Positions 6,959-16,156 of a DNA stretch of 64,000 bases are shown piece after piece. Under the pieces are notes generated by a model that worked only from the letters and a program-made list of their open reading frames with translations, ran no database searches and was not told the DNA's origin. This DNA is from Gammaproteobacteria bacterium (GTDB lineage Bacteria > Pseudomonadota > Gammaproteobacteria > Steroidobacterales > GCA-2729495): NCBI GenBank assembly GCA_015709695.1, contig CP054183.1:310001-374000 (forward strand), written 5' to 3'. Position numbers and translations under genes: made by a program. Positions within the stretch are counted from its first letter, which is position 1. Every line of letters starts with the position of its first letter.

Positions 6959-7826
6959 AGGCGGCCAGCACGTGGATGTCGGCATCCGACAGGCGCGGGC
7001 TCCATGCCGGCATGTGACCCTGCCTGCCGTTGCCGATGCTCGCCTCGATGGCGGCCGCGGAATTGCCGTACACCGAGGCGGGATCCGTGAGGTTCGGGGC
7101 GCCGATGAACGGGTTTCCCTTGCCCTCGGGCCCATGGCAGGCGATGCAGGTGGTCTTGAACACGGTTTCGCCGGCAGCGGCCCTCTGCGCGTCGTGCGCC
7201 TGCCCGGAAAGGCCGAGCACGTACTGCGTGAGGTTCTTCACCGTGTCCTCGCCGAGCGCGTTCCATTGCGGCATGACGCCGGTGCGACCGCCACGGATCG
7301 AGTTGGTGATGTCGCTGGCGCTGCCGCCGTACACCCAGTCGCTGTCGGTGAGGTCCGGCGCGCCGAGCAGCGGGTTGCCGCGGCCATTGCGGCCATGGCA
7401 GGCCGCGCAGTTGTCGACGAACAGGCGCTCGCCGAGCTGGCGCGCCTGCGGATCGGCGGCGGCCTGCTCGATGCCAAGCGCCGCCAGGCGTTGCAAGGCC
7501 GGATCGAGCCGGGCGTCGTTGGCTTCCACGGCACGCGCCAGTTCGCCGTGGGAAGTCCAGCCCAGCAGGCCCTTGAAGTTGCCGAAGCCCGGATACAGCA
7601 GGAAATAGGTGAAGGCGGTGATGAACATCGCCAGCGACAGCGCGATCCACCACCGCGGCAGGCGATGCATGCCTTCGCGCAGGGCGCCATGCGCCCAGAC
7701 GTGGCCGGTGGTGCCGTCGGGCAGGGTCGGCACCCTCGCGAACGGCGCCCACAGGAACAGGCAGAACGTCAGGCCCATGTTGAAGACGATCAGGCCGATT
7801 ACCCACCATGCCCAGCCACTGCTCAT
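6915..7826 (-). CDS. ccoP: cbb3-type cytochrome c oxidase subunit III, diheme cytochrome
   Basis: 303 residues with two N-terminal membrane helices, then two cytochrome c domains carrying CAACH (about residue 138) and CIACH (about residue 227), each followed by the G-x-G-NP-GAPNLTD pattern typical of CcoP. Heme-ligand Met residues are in TGVMPQW and GHMPAWSP. It feeds electrons to CcoN in the high-affinity oxidase. It overlaps ccoQ by 4 bp (ATGA, 7823-7826) and ends inside the small FixH-like gene. Confidence 0.95.
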   Translation of the reverse strand: MSSGWAWWVIGLIVFNMGLTFCLFLWAPFARVPTLPDGTTGHVWAHGALREGMHRLPRWWIALSLAMFITAFTYFLLYPGFGNFKGLLGWTSHGELARAVEANDARLDPALQRLAALGIEQAAADPQARQLGERLFVDNCAACHGRNGRGNPLLGAPDLTDSDWVYGGSASDITNSIRGGRTGVMPQWNALGEDTVKNLTQYVLGLSGQAHDAQRAAAGETVFKTTCIACHGPEGKGNPFIGAPNLTDPASVYGNSAAAIEASIGNGRQGHMPAWSPRLSDADIHVLAAYVYHLANPGDSAAR

Positions 7827-8017
7827 CGACGCTGCTCCTCGTCAGTGGCCGGAATCGGTTCGCCTGGCGATGCGGCCTGGTCTTCCATGGGAAGGCGCGC
7901 CAGCGTGTTGAAGCTGCGCTTGTGATAGGGCAGCCAGGCCCAGACCCAGATGCCGAGGAATGCCGCCATCATCAGCAGGATCAGCACTCCGGTGGCGTGG
8001 CCCCAGGCCGGACTCAT
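7823..8017 (-). CDS. ccoQ: cbb3-type cytochrome c oxidase subunit IV
   Basis: 64 residues with one hydrophobic helix (ATGVLILLMMAAFLGIWVWA) followed by LPYHKRSFNTLARLPMED, the normal CcoQ layout of a membrane anchor and short acidic tail. The open frame extends upstream, but ATG at 8017 overlaps the stop of ccoO as ATGA and gives the standard length. The role is stabilising interaction of CcoP with the CcoNO core. Confidence 0.9.
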   Translation of the reverse strand: MSPAWGHATGVLILLMMAAFLGIWVWAWLPYHKRSFNTLARLPMEDQAASPGEPIPATDEEQRR

Positions 8018-8649
8018 GGCGTTTCCCCGGAGGAGGCCGAAGGTTCGTTGGCGATGCCGAGCCCCTGCAGGTAGGCGACCAGCGCGTCCATCTCCGTCCT
8101 GCCCTCGACGGCGGCCGCCGCGCCGGCGATGTCGGCGTCGGAGTACGGGTCGCCGAGCCGGCGCAGCACGCGCATGCGGGCGGCGATGTCCGCGCCGTCT
8201 ATCGGCGCCTGCGCCAGCCAGGGATAGGCCGGCATGTTCGACTCCGGCACGACGCTGCGCGGATCCATCAGGTGGGTGCGCTGCCACTCATCGGAGTACT
8301 TGCCGCCGGCCCGGGCGAGATCCGGCCCGGTGCGCTTGGATCCCCACTGGAAGGGCCGGTCGTAGACCGACTCGTCCGCTGTCGAGAAGCTGCCGTAGCG
8401 CTGGGTCTCGAAGCGCAGGGCGCGGATCATCTGCGAGTGGCAGAGGTAACAGCCCTCGCGCACGTAGATGTCGCGGCCGGCAAGGCGCAGCGGATCATAC
8501 GGCTGCACATGCGCCGGTGGCTTGACCTCCCTGGCCATGATGAACAGCGGCGTGATCTCGGCGAGGCCGCCGATCGACACCATGACCGCGGTCAGGATGC
8601 CGAGCGTCCAGGCGTGCTTCTCGATGAACTCGAAATGACGGTATGCCAT
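8014..8649 (-). CDS. ccoO: cbb3-type cytochrome c oxidase subunit II, monoheme cytochrome
   Basis: 211 residues: an N-terminal membrane helix (WTLGILTAVMVSIGGLAEI), then a periplasmic cytochrome c domain with the heme site REGCYLCHSQMIR around residue 70 and the axial Met region PESNMPAYPW. The family-specific ERYGxYS-type segment appears as TQRYGSFSTADESVYD. The ATG at 8649 lies 10 bp after ccoN and begins MAYRHFEFIEKH, the usual CcoO start. Confidence 0.95.
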   Translation of the reverse strand: MAYRHFEFIEKHAWTLGILTAVMVSIGGLAEITPLFIMAREVKPPAHVQPYDPLRLAGRDIYVREGCYLCHSQMIRALRFETQRYGSFSTADESVYDRPFQWGSKRTGPDLARAGGKYSDEWQRTHLMDPRSVVPESNMPAYPWLAQAPIDGADIAARMRVLRRLGDPYSDADIAGAAAAVEGRTEMDALVAYLQGLGIANEPSASSGETP

Positions 8650-8659
8650 GGGCCGGCCC

Positions 8660-10126
8660 TCAGACCGCGGCCGGCAGCGGCGCCGGCGTCTGGTGTGAAT
8701 CGGGTTCCGGGATCGGCACCGGGATCGGCAGGATGATCTTCCTGCGGGCATCGGCGGCGGTGTACCAGAGGTTCCAGGCCATCACCCACATGCCGAGCCA
8801 GATGAGGAAGCCGCCGAACCAGCGCGCCATGTACAGCGGCTTGATGGCGAGCAGGCTGTCGATGAATGGATAGGTGAGCGAGCCGTCGGGCTGCGTGGCG
8901 CGCCACATCATGCCCTCGGTGACGCCCGCGACCCACATGGCGACGACATAGAGCAAAGTGCCGGAAAAATGCAGCCAGAAGTGCAGTTCCATCCCGGCGC
9001 GGGAATGCATGGCGGGGCGGCCGAGTGCGCGCGGTGCCATCGCATACAGCGAGCCGATGGTGATCATCGCCACCCAGCCCAGCGAGCCTGAATGTACATG
9101 GGCGATGGTCCAGTCGGTGTAATGCGACAGCGAGTTGACGCTCTTGACGGCCATCATCGAGCCTTCGAAGGTCGAGGCGGCGTAGAACACCAGGGCGATG
9201 ACCATGAACTTCGCGGCCGGATCGTCGCGCAGCCGGTGCCAGGAGCCGTTGAAGGTGAACAGGCCGTTGGCCGCGGAGCCCCAGCTCGGCATCAGCAGCA
9301 CCAGCGAGAACGCCATGCCGACCGACTGCACCCAGTCGGGCAGGGCGGTGTACATCAGGTGGTGCGAGCCCGCCCACATGTACATGGAGATCAGGGCCCA
9401 GAAGTTGACGATCGAGAAGCGGTAGCTCCACAGCGGCTGCTGTGCCTGCCGCGGCACGAAGTAATACATCATGCCGAGGAAGCCGGCGGTGAGGAAGAAC
9501 GCCACCGCGTTGTGCCCGTACCACCACTGCACCATCGCATCGACCACCCCGGAGTAGATCGGGTAGGACTTGGTCAGGCTGACCGGCAGCGCGAGGTTGT
9601 TGACGATGTGCAGCAGGCCGACGGCGATGATGAAGGCGCCGTAGTACCAGTTGGCGACGTAGATGTGGCGGATGCGCCGGCGCGCCAGCGTGGCGAAGAA
9701 CACCGCGCCGAAGCTGACCCAGACCACCGCGATCAGGATGTCGATGAACCACTCCGGCTCGGCGTATTCCTTGTTCTGCGTGATGCCGAAGGGCAGGGTC
9801 AGCATCGACAGCACGCAGGCCAGCTGCCAGCCCCAGAAGGTGCCCTCGGCGAGGCCGCTCCAGGCGAGGCGAGTATGGCCGGTGCGCTGCACGACGTAGT
9901 AGCAGGTGCCCATCAGCGCCGAGCCACCGAAGGCGAAGATGACGCCAAAGGTGTGGTCCGGGCGCACGCGGCTGAAGGTCATCCACGGGATGTCGAGGTT
10001 GAGCCCTGGCCAGGCCAGCTCGGCCGCCGCGTACATGCCGATCAGCATGCCGACGATGCCCCACACTGCCGAGGCCAGCAGGAACAGGCGCACGACATGG
10101 TCGTTGTAGTACTCGGTTTTGGGCAT
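8660..10126 (-). CDS. ccoN: cbb3-type cytochrome c oxidase subunit I
   Basis: 488 residues, 12 membrane helices and the subunit-I His ligands, for example [13 protein letters not shown] (Cu-B and Tyr region), [15 protein letters not shown] and the [11 protein letters not shown] loop. It is the catalytic heme b / heme b3-CuB subunit of the high-oxygen-affinity oxidase. The start ATG at 10126 has AGGAG just upstream and begins [14 protein letters not shown]. Upstream, TATAAT on the minus strand at 10156-10151 is a possible -10; I could not find a clear FNR/Anr box, the usual regulator, in 10127-10312. Confidence 0.95.
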   Translation of the reverse strand: MPKTEYYNDHVVRLFLLASAVWGIVGMLIGMYAAAELAWPGLNLDIPWMTFSRVRPDHTFGVIFAFGGSALMGTCYYVVQRTGHTRLAWSGLAEGTFWGWQLACVLSMLTLPFGITQNKEYAEPEWFIDILIAVVWVSFGAVFFATLARRRIRHIYVANWYYGAFIIAVGLLHIVNNLALPVSLTKSYPIYSGVVDAMVQWWYGHNAVAFFLTAGFLGMMYYFVPRQAQQPLWSYRFSIVNFWALISMYMWAGSHHLMYTALPDWVQSVGMAFSLVLLMPSWGSAANGLFTFNGSWHRLRDDPAAKFMVIALVFYAASTFEGSMMAVKSVNSLSHYTDWTIAHVHSGSLGWVAMITIGSLYAMAPRALGRPAMHSRAGMELHFWLHFSGTLLYVVAMWVAGVTEGMMWRATQPDGSLTYPFIDSLLAIKPLYMARWFGGFLIWLGMWVMAWNLWYTAADARRKIILPIPVPIPEPDSHQTPAPLPAAV

Positions 10127-10312
10127 GGCGGCTCCTGGACAGGAATGGCAATTATAGCTGCGCTGCAACAGGCGAGCTGCTGTCGGGGTCAGTCCGGCGT
10201 GGGGCGCCGGTATGGTAGCAGGCAAGGCCCGGCAAATCACCGTATAGATGCCTTGGCGATGCCCCTACCCGGTTCGCTAGACTGGACTGCCCTGCCCGGA
10301 GGTGCCCCGCAC

Positions 10313-10870
10313 ATGAAGACATGCAAGGTGGCAGTGCTGCTCGGCAGCCTGCGCAAGGATTCCTACAACCGGCGGCTCATGCTCGCCGTCGAGCGCCTGT
10401 CGCCGCCGCAGCTGCAATTCGCCCAGGTGCGCATCGACGACCTGCCGCTGTATTCGCAGGATTTCGATGCGGATTACCCGCCGGCGGCGCGCCGCCTGAA
10501 GCAGGAGATCGAGGCCGCGCAGGCCCTGCTGTTCGTCACGCCCGAGTACAACCGCTCGGTTCCGGGCGTGCTGAAGAACGCCATCGACATCGCTTCCCGG
10601 CCCTGGGGCACGAACTCGTTCGCCGGCAAGCCGGCGGCGGTGATCGGCACCTCGATCGGCGCGGCGGGCACCGCCATCGCCCAGCATCACCTGCGCAGCT
10701 CGCTGCATTTCCTCGACGTGCCGACGCTCGGCCAGCCCGAGGTGTACCTGCATTTCCGCGACGAGGTCATCGCCGCGGATGGCACGGTCGGCAACGAGTC
10801 GACACGCGCCTTCCTGCAGCGCTTCGTCGACGCCTACGTGGCCTGGGTGGGGCGTTTCGTCAGCGGCTGA
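10313..10870 (+). CDS. NADPH-dependent FMN reductase family protein, 185 aa
   Basis: A flavodoxin-like fold: the phosphate-binding loop VLLGSLRKDSYNRRL at residues 8-22 and the family signature FVTPEYNRSVPGVLKNAID around residue 80 are both complete, and GKPAAVIGTSIGAAGT follows. Members include azoreductase-, chromate- and quinone-reductase-like enzymes that transfer two electrons from NAD(P)H through FMN. The open frame runs further upstream across the intergenic region, but ATG at 10313 after GGAGG is the natural start. It is divergent from ccoN. Confidence 0.9.
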   Translation: MKTCKVAVLLGSLRKDSYNRRLMLAVERLSPPQLQFAQVRIDDLPLYSQDFDADYPPAARRLKQEIEAAQALLFVTPEYNRSVPGVLKNAIDIASRPWGTNSFAGKPAAVIGTSIGAAGTAIAQHHLRSSLHFLDVPTLGQPEVYLHFRDEVIAADGTVGNESTRAFLQRFVDAYVAWVGRFVSG

Positions 10871-10898
10871 TCCGGCGGCCGCAGGATCGCGGGGCCGT

Positions 10899-12011
10899 TC
10901 AGTAGCCCCGCCCGGCATCGACCACCGACAGCAGCCGTTCGCCAGCCACGTAGCGGCGCAGGTTCTCCTGGGCCACCGTCAGCAATCGTGCCGGAACCTT
11001 GTCCGAGGTGGCCGCCACGTGCGGCGTGATGATGACGTTGGGCAGCTGCCACAGCGGATGGCCGGGCGGCAGCGGTTCCGGGTCCGTGACGTCGAGGCCG
11101 GCGCCGGCAAGGCGCTTGTCCTGCAGCGCCGCCAGCAGGTCGGCGGTGACGACGCTGCGTCCCCGGCCGACGTTGATGAAGTACGCGGTGGGCTTCATGG
11201 CGGCGAAGAACCGCGCATCGAACAATCCGCTCGTCGCCGGCGTCAGCGGCAGGGCATTGACCACCACGTCGGCGGATGCGGCCAGCCGCAGCAGGGCGTC
11301 GGGGCCGCCGACCTCGTCCACGTAGTCCGGCCGGGGCTGGTCGCTGCCGCGCGTGGCCACCACGCGCATGCCGAGTGCATGGGCGCGCCTCGCCACCTGG
11401 CTGCCGATGCCGCCGAGGCCGGCCACCAGCAGCGTGCGGCCCTGCAGCTCCCAGGCCTGCGAGCGTGGCAGGAGCTCCGGGCTCCAGCGGCCGCTCTTCT
11501 GCGCCGGCAGGTAGACGTTCAGGCCCCTGGTGAAGGCCAGCAGCAGGCCGATGGCGTGCTCGGCGATCTCCGGGCCGGAGATGCGCTGCATGTTGGTGAG
11601 CAACAGCCGGCGTTCGCGTACCGCCGGGATCGTCACGCAGCGCTCGCTGCCCGCCGAGAACAGCTGGATCCACAGCGCCTGGCGTGCCGCATCCACGAGT
11701 TCCGCCGTGCACAGGCCCATGATGGCGTCGGCCTCCGCGGCGGCAGCGACCGCCTCGGCATCGGTCTTCGCCCATACCAGTCTGACGCCGGGCGCCATGG
11801 CCTGCAGGGCGGGCATCATGCCCGGGTAGTCCGTGCGCACCACGACCATCCGTGGCCGCTGCCAGCGCGGGTCGTCACGCACCGCCGGGCCTGACTCGCG
11901 CAGCTCCAGGGCCGCGATCAGCTGCGTGGCCTCGGGCAGTGCCGCGGGTGTGTCCAGCGCCATGGCGGCCGGACCGATGAGGAAGGCGGTGATGAAGGCG
12001 ATCCAGCGCAT
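10899..12011 (-). CDS. D-2-hydroxyacid dehydrogenase with an N-terminal signal-like segment, 370 aa
   Basis: The NAD-binding core has LVAGLGGIGSQVARRAHALG near residue 190; the catalytic trio is present as Arg in NVGRGRSVV, Glu in DPEPLPPGHPLW and His in ITPHVAA. It therefore looks active on a 2-keto or 2-hydroxy acid. Oddly, residues 1-19 (MRWIAFITAFLIGPAAMA) look like a cleavable signal peptide with an AxA site, which is unexpected for a cytosolic NAD enzyme. A shorter start inside the chain would remove part of the first domain, so I keep ATG 12011. It converges with the FMN reductase gene. Confidence 0.85.
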   Translation of the reverse strand: MRWIAFITAFLIGPAAMALDTPAALPEATQLIAALELRESGPAVRDDPRWQRPRMVVVRTDYPGMMPALQAMAPGVRLVWAKTDAEAVAAAAEADAIMGLCTAELVDAARQALWIQLFSAGSERCVTIPAVRERRLLLTNMQRISGPEIAEHAIGLLLAFTRGLNVYLPAQKSGRWSPELLPRSQAWELQGRTLLVAGLGGIGSQVARRAHALGMRVVATRGSDQPRPDYVDEVGGPDALLRLAASADVVVNALPLTPATSGLFDARFFAAMKPTAYFINVGRGRSVVTADLLAALQDKRLAGAGLDVTDPEPLPPGHPLWQLPNVIITPHVAATSDKVPARLLTVAQENLRRYVAGERLLSVVDAGRGY

Positions 12012-12084
12012 GGTTGGCTCCTCGTTCCCGGGTGGATGATACTGCGCAGGCGGCCATCGGCCCGCCCGGTGAGGCAGCGCGGCC

Positions 12085-13059
12085 TCAGGGCGCCGCCGGA
12101 TCCTCGATCAGCTCGAGCCACTCGCCGACCGCGCCCTCGATCACCGCCACGCGCCGCCCGCCGTAGGCCACGCCCTGCAGCGTCCGTGGTGGCGCCCGCA
12201 GCGTCACGCCGGCCTGCCGCAGCGCTTGTACGGCGGCCAGGCTTCGCACCAGGAAGCTGACCATGGACATGCCCGGCGGCAGCTGTCCGGGCTCGCGATG
12301 GCGCGGGCCGATGTGCTCCGGGAATTCGTCCAGCTCCAGCAGGAAGCGCCGTCCCGGGATGCGGGCCACCGCCGTGGGGAACACCGTCCCGGGCGGGGCC
12401 TGGCAGAGCATGGCGAGCGTGCCGTTGACGAAAGGCGTGCGCTCCATGATGCGGTGCCCCAGCACCCCCGCATAGAAGTCATGCATGTGCGCGGATGCCG
12501 GGCCACCCAGGGTGCAGATGAATGGCCGGTCCACAGGCGAGCGGGCCTGACGCAGGCCATAGCGGCTGCCGCCTGGAAGCAGCCGGGTGAAGTACAGCAA
12601 TTCGCCGGACGGACCGATCACCTGCATGGCCCGCGGTGCGTTGGGACGCGGGTAGAGGTCGCCCGGGCCGCTGAGGCGCCGGAAAGCGCTGCCGGCGAAG
12701 CGCGTGGCGAGTGCATCGGGGTCCTGCACCAGCAGTTCGGTTGCCGTCCAGCCCCAGCTGGCCGGCGGGCCGTGGCCGCGCACCCCGGTTTCCACGAAGC
12801 GCAGGTAGCAGGTCTCGCCGCTGGCCGGCTGCATCAGCGCATAGCGCTGGCCGGCGGCAGCGGGTGCATCCCAGGCGGCGCAGGCATCGGCGCCGAGCGA
12901 GCCGCTCTCCACGACCGCGTAGTCCAGGTAGCGGCTCCAGTGGGCCACCGCGACGCCGATGTCCTCCACGCAGTGGGTGACGATGGCGATGCCACGCAGC
13001 AGCTTCGCGCCGCCGTCACCGGCGATGATGTCGCCCGCCGCCGTCGCGCCCGTCTGCAT
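12085..13059 (-). CDS. two-domain VOC (glyoxalase/dioxygenase-fold) protein, 324 aa
   Basis: Two vicinal-oxygen-chelate modules are visible, one beginning RGIAIVTHCVEDIGVAVAHW and one beginning FICTLGGPASAHMHDFYAGV, each with the beta-alpha-beta pattern of the family; the acidic residues near the C-terminus (ELIED) may complete a metal site. I cannot name the substrate. The ATG at 13059 shares one base with the stop of srkA (TGATG), so translation is coupled; upstream ATG at 13074 is possible. The pairing with a kinase gene may be accidental. Confidence 0.7.
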   Translation of the reverse strand: MQTGATAAGDIIAGDGGAKLLRGIAIVTHCVEDIGVAVAHWSRYLDYAVVESGSLGADACAAWDAPAAAGQRYALMQPASGETCYLRFVETGVRGHGPPASWGWTATELLVQDPDALATRFAGSAFRRLSGPGDLYPRPNAPRAMQVIGPSGELLYFTRLLPGGSRYGLRQARSPVDRPFICTLGGPASAHMHDFYAGVLGHRIMERTPFVNGTLAMLCQAPPGTVFPTAVARIPGRRFLLELDEFPEHIGPRHREPGQLPPGMSMVSFLVRSLAAVQALRQAGVTLRAPPRTLQGVAYGGRRVAVIEGAVGEWLELIEDPAAP

Positions 13060-14072
13060 CAGCAGCCCTTCCATTCCAGCGGCTGCTCCTGCATGAGCGC
13101 CACCTGCTCGCGCAGTGCCAGGACGTGCTCGTCCCAGTAGCGGCGCGTGTTGAACCACGGGAAGGCGATCCTGAAGGCCGGGTCCTCCCAGCGCCGCGCG
13201 AGCCAGGCCGCGTAGTGCATGATGCGCAGCGTTCGCAGTGCCTCGACCAGGTGCAGCTCCAGCGGATCGAAGTCACGGAACTCGCTGTATCCCGACAGCA
13301 GGCGGGCGAGCTGCGGCGTCTGCTCCTCACGGCTGCCGGAGAGGAACATCCACAGGTCCTGCACCGCGGGTCCGCTCAGGGTGTCGTCGAGGTCGACGAT
13401 GTGCACCTGCTCGCCCAGGACCAGCACGTTGCCCGGGTGGAAGTCGCCATGCAGCCGCAGAAAGCGGGGCGTGCCGGCGCGATGGAAACTGTGGCGCACG
13501 CCCTCGAAGGCGAGCTCGCAGACGCCGGCGTAGGTGTCGCGCAGCTCTTCCGGGATGAAGCCGCCGGCCAGCAGCATGTCGCGCGAGGCCCTGCCGTAGC
13601 TGTCCAGGCCGATCTGCATGCGATGCCGGAAGGCGCACCGCGCTCCCAGCCGGTGGATGCGCGCGACCAGGCGGCCGAGTTGCTCGAGCAGCGCCAGGTC
13701 ATCGAGCTCCGGGGCGCGGCCGCCATGGCAGGGGTAGACCGCAAAGCGGAACTCGCCGCGCAGGTGCAGCGTGCGGCCGGCATGCGCCAGCGGCGGGACC
13801 ACGGGGATGTCGGCATCGGCCAGCTCCCTGGCGAAGCCGTGCTCCTCGAGGATGGCGGCATCGCTCCAGCGGCCGGGCCGGTAGAACTTGGCCACCACGG
13901 CCGGTGCATTCTCCAGGCCAACGCGGTACACGCGGTTCTCGTAGCTGTTGAGCGCCAGCAGGCGCCCGTCGCAGTCCAGCTCCAGGCTTTCCACCGAGGC
14001 GATGATGTCGTCGGGTGTCAGGTCCTGGTAGGCGAGGGTTCCGTCGCGGACTTTGGCTGGGTTGCGCGCCAT
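13059..14072 (-). CDS. srkA: stress-response Ser/Thr kinase SrkA (YihE)
   Basis: 337 residues of the aminoglycoside-phosphotransferase/choline-kinase fold. The catalytic loop LRLHGDFHPGNVLVLG (HxDxxxxN) and the metal-binding VDLDDTLSGPAVQDLWMFL are intact, and the N-terminal LNSYENRVYRVGLE with VVAKFYRPGRWS provides the ATP-contacting Lys. Length and start (MARNPAKV, ATG 14072) match SrkA, a cytosolic kinase protecting cells from envelope and oxidative stress. It is cotranscribed with the VOC gene. Confidence 0.9.
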   Translation of the reverse strand: MARNPAKVRDGTLAYQDLTPDDIIASVESLELDCDGRLLALNSYENRVYRVGLENAPAVVAKFYRPGRWSDAAILEEHGFARELADADIPVVPPLAHAGRTLHLRGEFRFAVYPCHGGRAPELDDLALLEQLGRLVARIHRLGARCAFRHRMQIGLDSYGRASRDMLLAGGFIPEELRDTYAGVCELAFEGVRHSFHRAGTPRFLRLHGDFHPGNVLVLGEQVHIVDLDDTLSGPAVQDLWMFLSGSREEQTPQLARLLSGYSEFRDFDPLELHLVEALRTLRIMHYAAWLARRWEDPAFRIAFPWFNTRRYWDEHVLALREQVALMQEQPLEWKGC

Positions 14073-14088
14073 GGGGAGCGGGAGTCTA

Positions 14089-14808
14089 TCAGTTGTTCCA
14101 GGAGCTCCTGAGCTTCGACCCGGCATCGTTCGCATGGTCCAGGCGGGCTGCCTGGTAGAGGATCCATTGCTGGCGGCGCTGCACATAGGCCGATGGCCTG
14201 GCAACGCTGAAGCGCACCGGGTTGGGCAGTACCGCGGCGAGCAAAGCGGCCTCCTCGCGGTTCAGGCGGGATGCCGGCTTGCCGAAGTAGCTGCGGCCGG
14301 CGGCGCCGACGCCGAAGACGGTGGGCCCGAACTGGGCCACATTGGCGTAGAGCTCCAGGATCCGTTCCTTCGGCAGCAGCAGCTCCAGCCAGGCCGTGAA
14401 CCAGGCTTCGATGCCCTTGCGCAGCCAGCTGCGTCCCGGCCAGAGATAGAGGTTCTTGGCGAGCTGCTGGCTGATGGTGGAGCCACCCCGGGTACGGCGG
14501 CTGGTCTGGTTGTGGCGCAGCGCCTTGCCGATGGACTCGAGATCGAAGCCGTGGTGGTCGAAGAACTTCTGGTCTTCGGCGGCGATGAGGGCCTCGGGCA
14601 CGCGCCGGCTGATGGCCTCGCGCGGTGTCCAGTCGTAGCGGATCGGGCCTGCCCCGGCGGGTTTCGTCACCCAGGTGATGATGATGAAGCTGGTCGTCAG
14701 CGGTGGCAGCCAGCGAAGCGGCAAGACCAGCAGCACGGTGCCGAGGACGATGGCGGCGGCGGCGCGGCGCGCGAACCAGCCCAGGCTGCGGCGCCTAGCC
14801 ACGGGCAA
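14089..14808 (-). CDS. mtgA: monofunctional peptidoglycan glycosyltransferase
   Basis: 239 residues: one N-terminal membrane anchor (AAAAIVLGTVLLVLPL) and a GT51 domain with the catalytic-Glu motif AAEDQKFFDHHGFD and the second motif RGGSTISQQLAKNLYLWPG. It polymerises lipid II into glycan strands at the outer face of the inner membrane. The start used is TTG (14808); a GTG at 14802 two codons later is an alternative. No ATG is available in frame upstream of the anchor. It sits 16 bp upstream of srkA on the same strand. Confidence 0.9.
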   Translation of the reverse strand: MPVARRRSLGWFARRAAAAIVLGTVLLVLPLRWLPPLTTSFIIITWVTKPAGAGPIRYDWTPREAISRRVPEALIAAEDQKFFDHHGFDLESIGKALRHNQTSRRTRGGSTISQQLAKNLYLWPGRSWLRKGIEAWFTAWLELLLPKERILELYANVAQFGPTVFGVGAAGRSYFGKPASRLNREEAALLAAVLPNPVRFSVARPSAYVQRRQQWILYQAARLDHANDAGSKLRSSWNN

Positions 14809-14891
14809 GTTCGACTGACATGACCGGCCCCTGCGGCGATCCCCGCGGCGACGTTAGCCGAGCAGGACGCCGAATGCCAGCTGCGCGGTGA

Positions 14892-15995
14892 TCAGGATGC
14901 GGTGATGCCGGAGCGGCTGCCGCTGCGGCTCGCCTGCTTGGCGCGATAGAGCGCCTGGTCGGCCAGCTCGATGAGGCTCTCGCCGCTCATGTGGCGGCCG
15001 GGCGCGCGCCACGCGGTCCCGGCGCTGATGCCGACCATCACCTGTCCGGACTTGGTCCTCAGGGGAAACTCGGCCATGCGCTGGCGGATGCGGTCGGTGA
15101 TGCGCTCGACTTCCTCGCGGGATATGCGTTGCAGGATGACCAGGAACTCGTCACCGCCGTAGCGGCAGACCGAGTCGCCATCGCGCACGTTGCTCACCAG
15201 GGTGGCGGCAACCCGGCGCAGCACCTGGTCGCCGACCTGGTGGCCCGCGGTGTCGTTGATTTCCTTGAAGCGGTCGACGTCGAGCATGCAGACAGCGAGG
15301 CCGGAGTCCTCGCGCTCGGCCTGTTCCACTGCCAGCGCCAGCAGGTCTTCGGCGGCGCGCCGGTTCCAGACCCTGGTGAGCGCATCGATCATGGCGCTGC
15401 GCCGCGCGAGGTCCAGCTTGCCGATGATCTGCGCCTGGGCGTCGCAGAGTTCCGCAGTGAGGAATTCCCGCTGCGCGAGGTCGCCGAGGTCGCGCAGCGC
15501 CTGGACATCGGCCGGCGAAACCTGGCGCGGCGAAAGGTCATAGGCAGCCATGGTGCCGACGACGATGCCGCCACGGTCGCGGATGGGGAAACCGGCATAG
15601 AAGCGGAAGTGCGGTGCGCCCTGGACCAGCTGGTGCCGGGCGAACTCCGCGTCCAGCCGCGTGTCCTCGACGATGGTCAGTTCACCGCGCGCCAGCGTGC
15701 GGGCGCAGAAGCTCGCCGACAGCTCCAGCTCATGGATGTTCCAGCCCTGCACCGACTTGAACCAGAGCTTGCCCTGGTGGGCCAGGGCGATGGCGGCCAC
15801 CTGAACGCCGAGTGCCTTCTGGGCAAGGCGGGTGAGACGGTCGAATCGCGCGTCGAGGGGCGTATAGAAGATCGCCAGCGAGTGGAGGTCCGCCAGTCGC
15901 AGGGTTTCCGTGTTGGCGAAGGGGCGCTCGAGCACAGCCGTGGGGCCTTCGGGAAGAGGGGGCGACGCCAGCGGCGGTATTGTAGTTGTGGGCAC
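14892..15995 (-). CDS. GAF-GGDEF diguanylate cyclase, 367 aa
   Basis: Residues about 40-185 form a GAF sensor domain (LTRLAQKALGVQVAAIALAH ... FYAGFPIRDRGGIVVGTMAA), and residues about 200-360 a GGDEF domain with an intact active site RYGGDEFLVIL. An inhibitory I-site RDGD stands exactly five residues before GGDEF, so product feedback is expected. Cytosolic; it makes cyclic di-GMP from two GTP in response to a signal bound by GAF. No EAL domain is present. The 161-bp gap to the divergent hemerythrin gene holds both promoters. Confidence 0.9.
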   Translation of the reverse strand: MPTTTIPPLASPPLPEGPTAVLERPFANTETLRLADLHSLAIFYTPLDARFDRLTRLAQKALGVQVAAIALAHQGKLWFKSVQGWNIHELELSASFCARTLARGELTIVEDTRLDAEFARHQLVQGAPHFRFYAGFPIRDRGGIVVGTMAAYDLSPRQVSPADVQALRDLGDLAQREFLTAELCDAQAQIIGKLDLARRSAMIDALTRVWNRRAAEDLLALAVEQAEREDSGLAVCMLDVDRFKEINDTAGHQVGDQVLRRVAATLVSNVRDGDSVCRYGGDEFLVILQRISREEVERITDRIRQRMAEFPLRTKSGQVMVGISAGTAWRAPGRHMSGESLIELADQALYRAKQASRSGSRSGITAS

Positions 15996-16156
15996 GGTCC
16001 GGGGCTGGGATGCCGGTCACGCTTCCCCGGCACCATGGCGCTCCGGCCGCATCGCCGGCCACCAGGCGAGCGGCTTCGGTTATTGCGGATGGCGGCCGCG
16101 CAGCCCGTCCGGGATCGTCAGCGGTTGTTGTTGCCGCCCTGCGCCAGCGCGCACCG

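Noticed and set aside
10127-10312. FNR/Anr box upstream of ccoN
   Set aside because: No TTGAT-N4-ATCAA-like sequence in the gap; only an isolated TATAAT on the minus strand.
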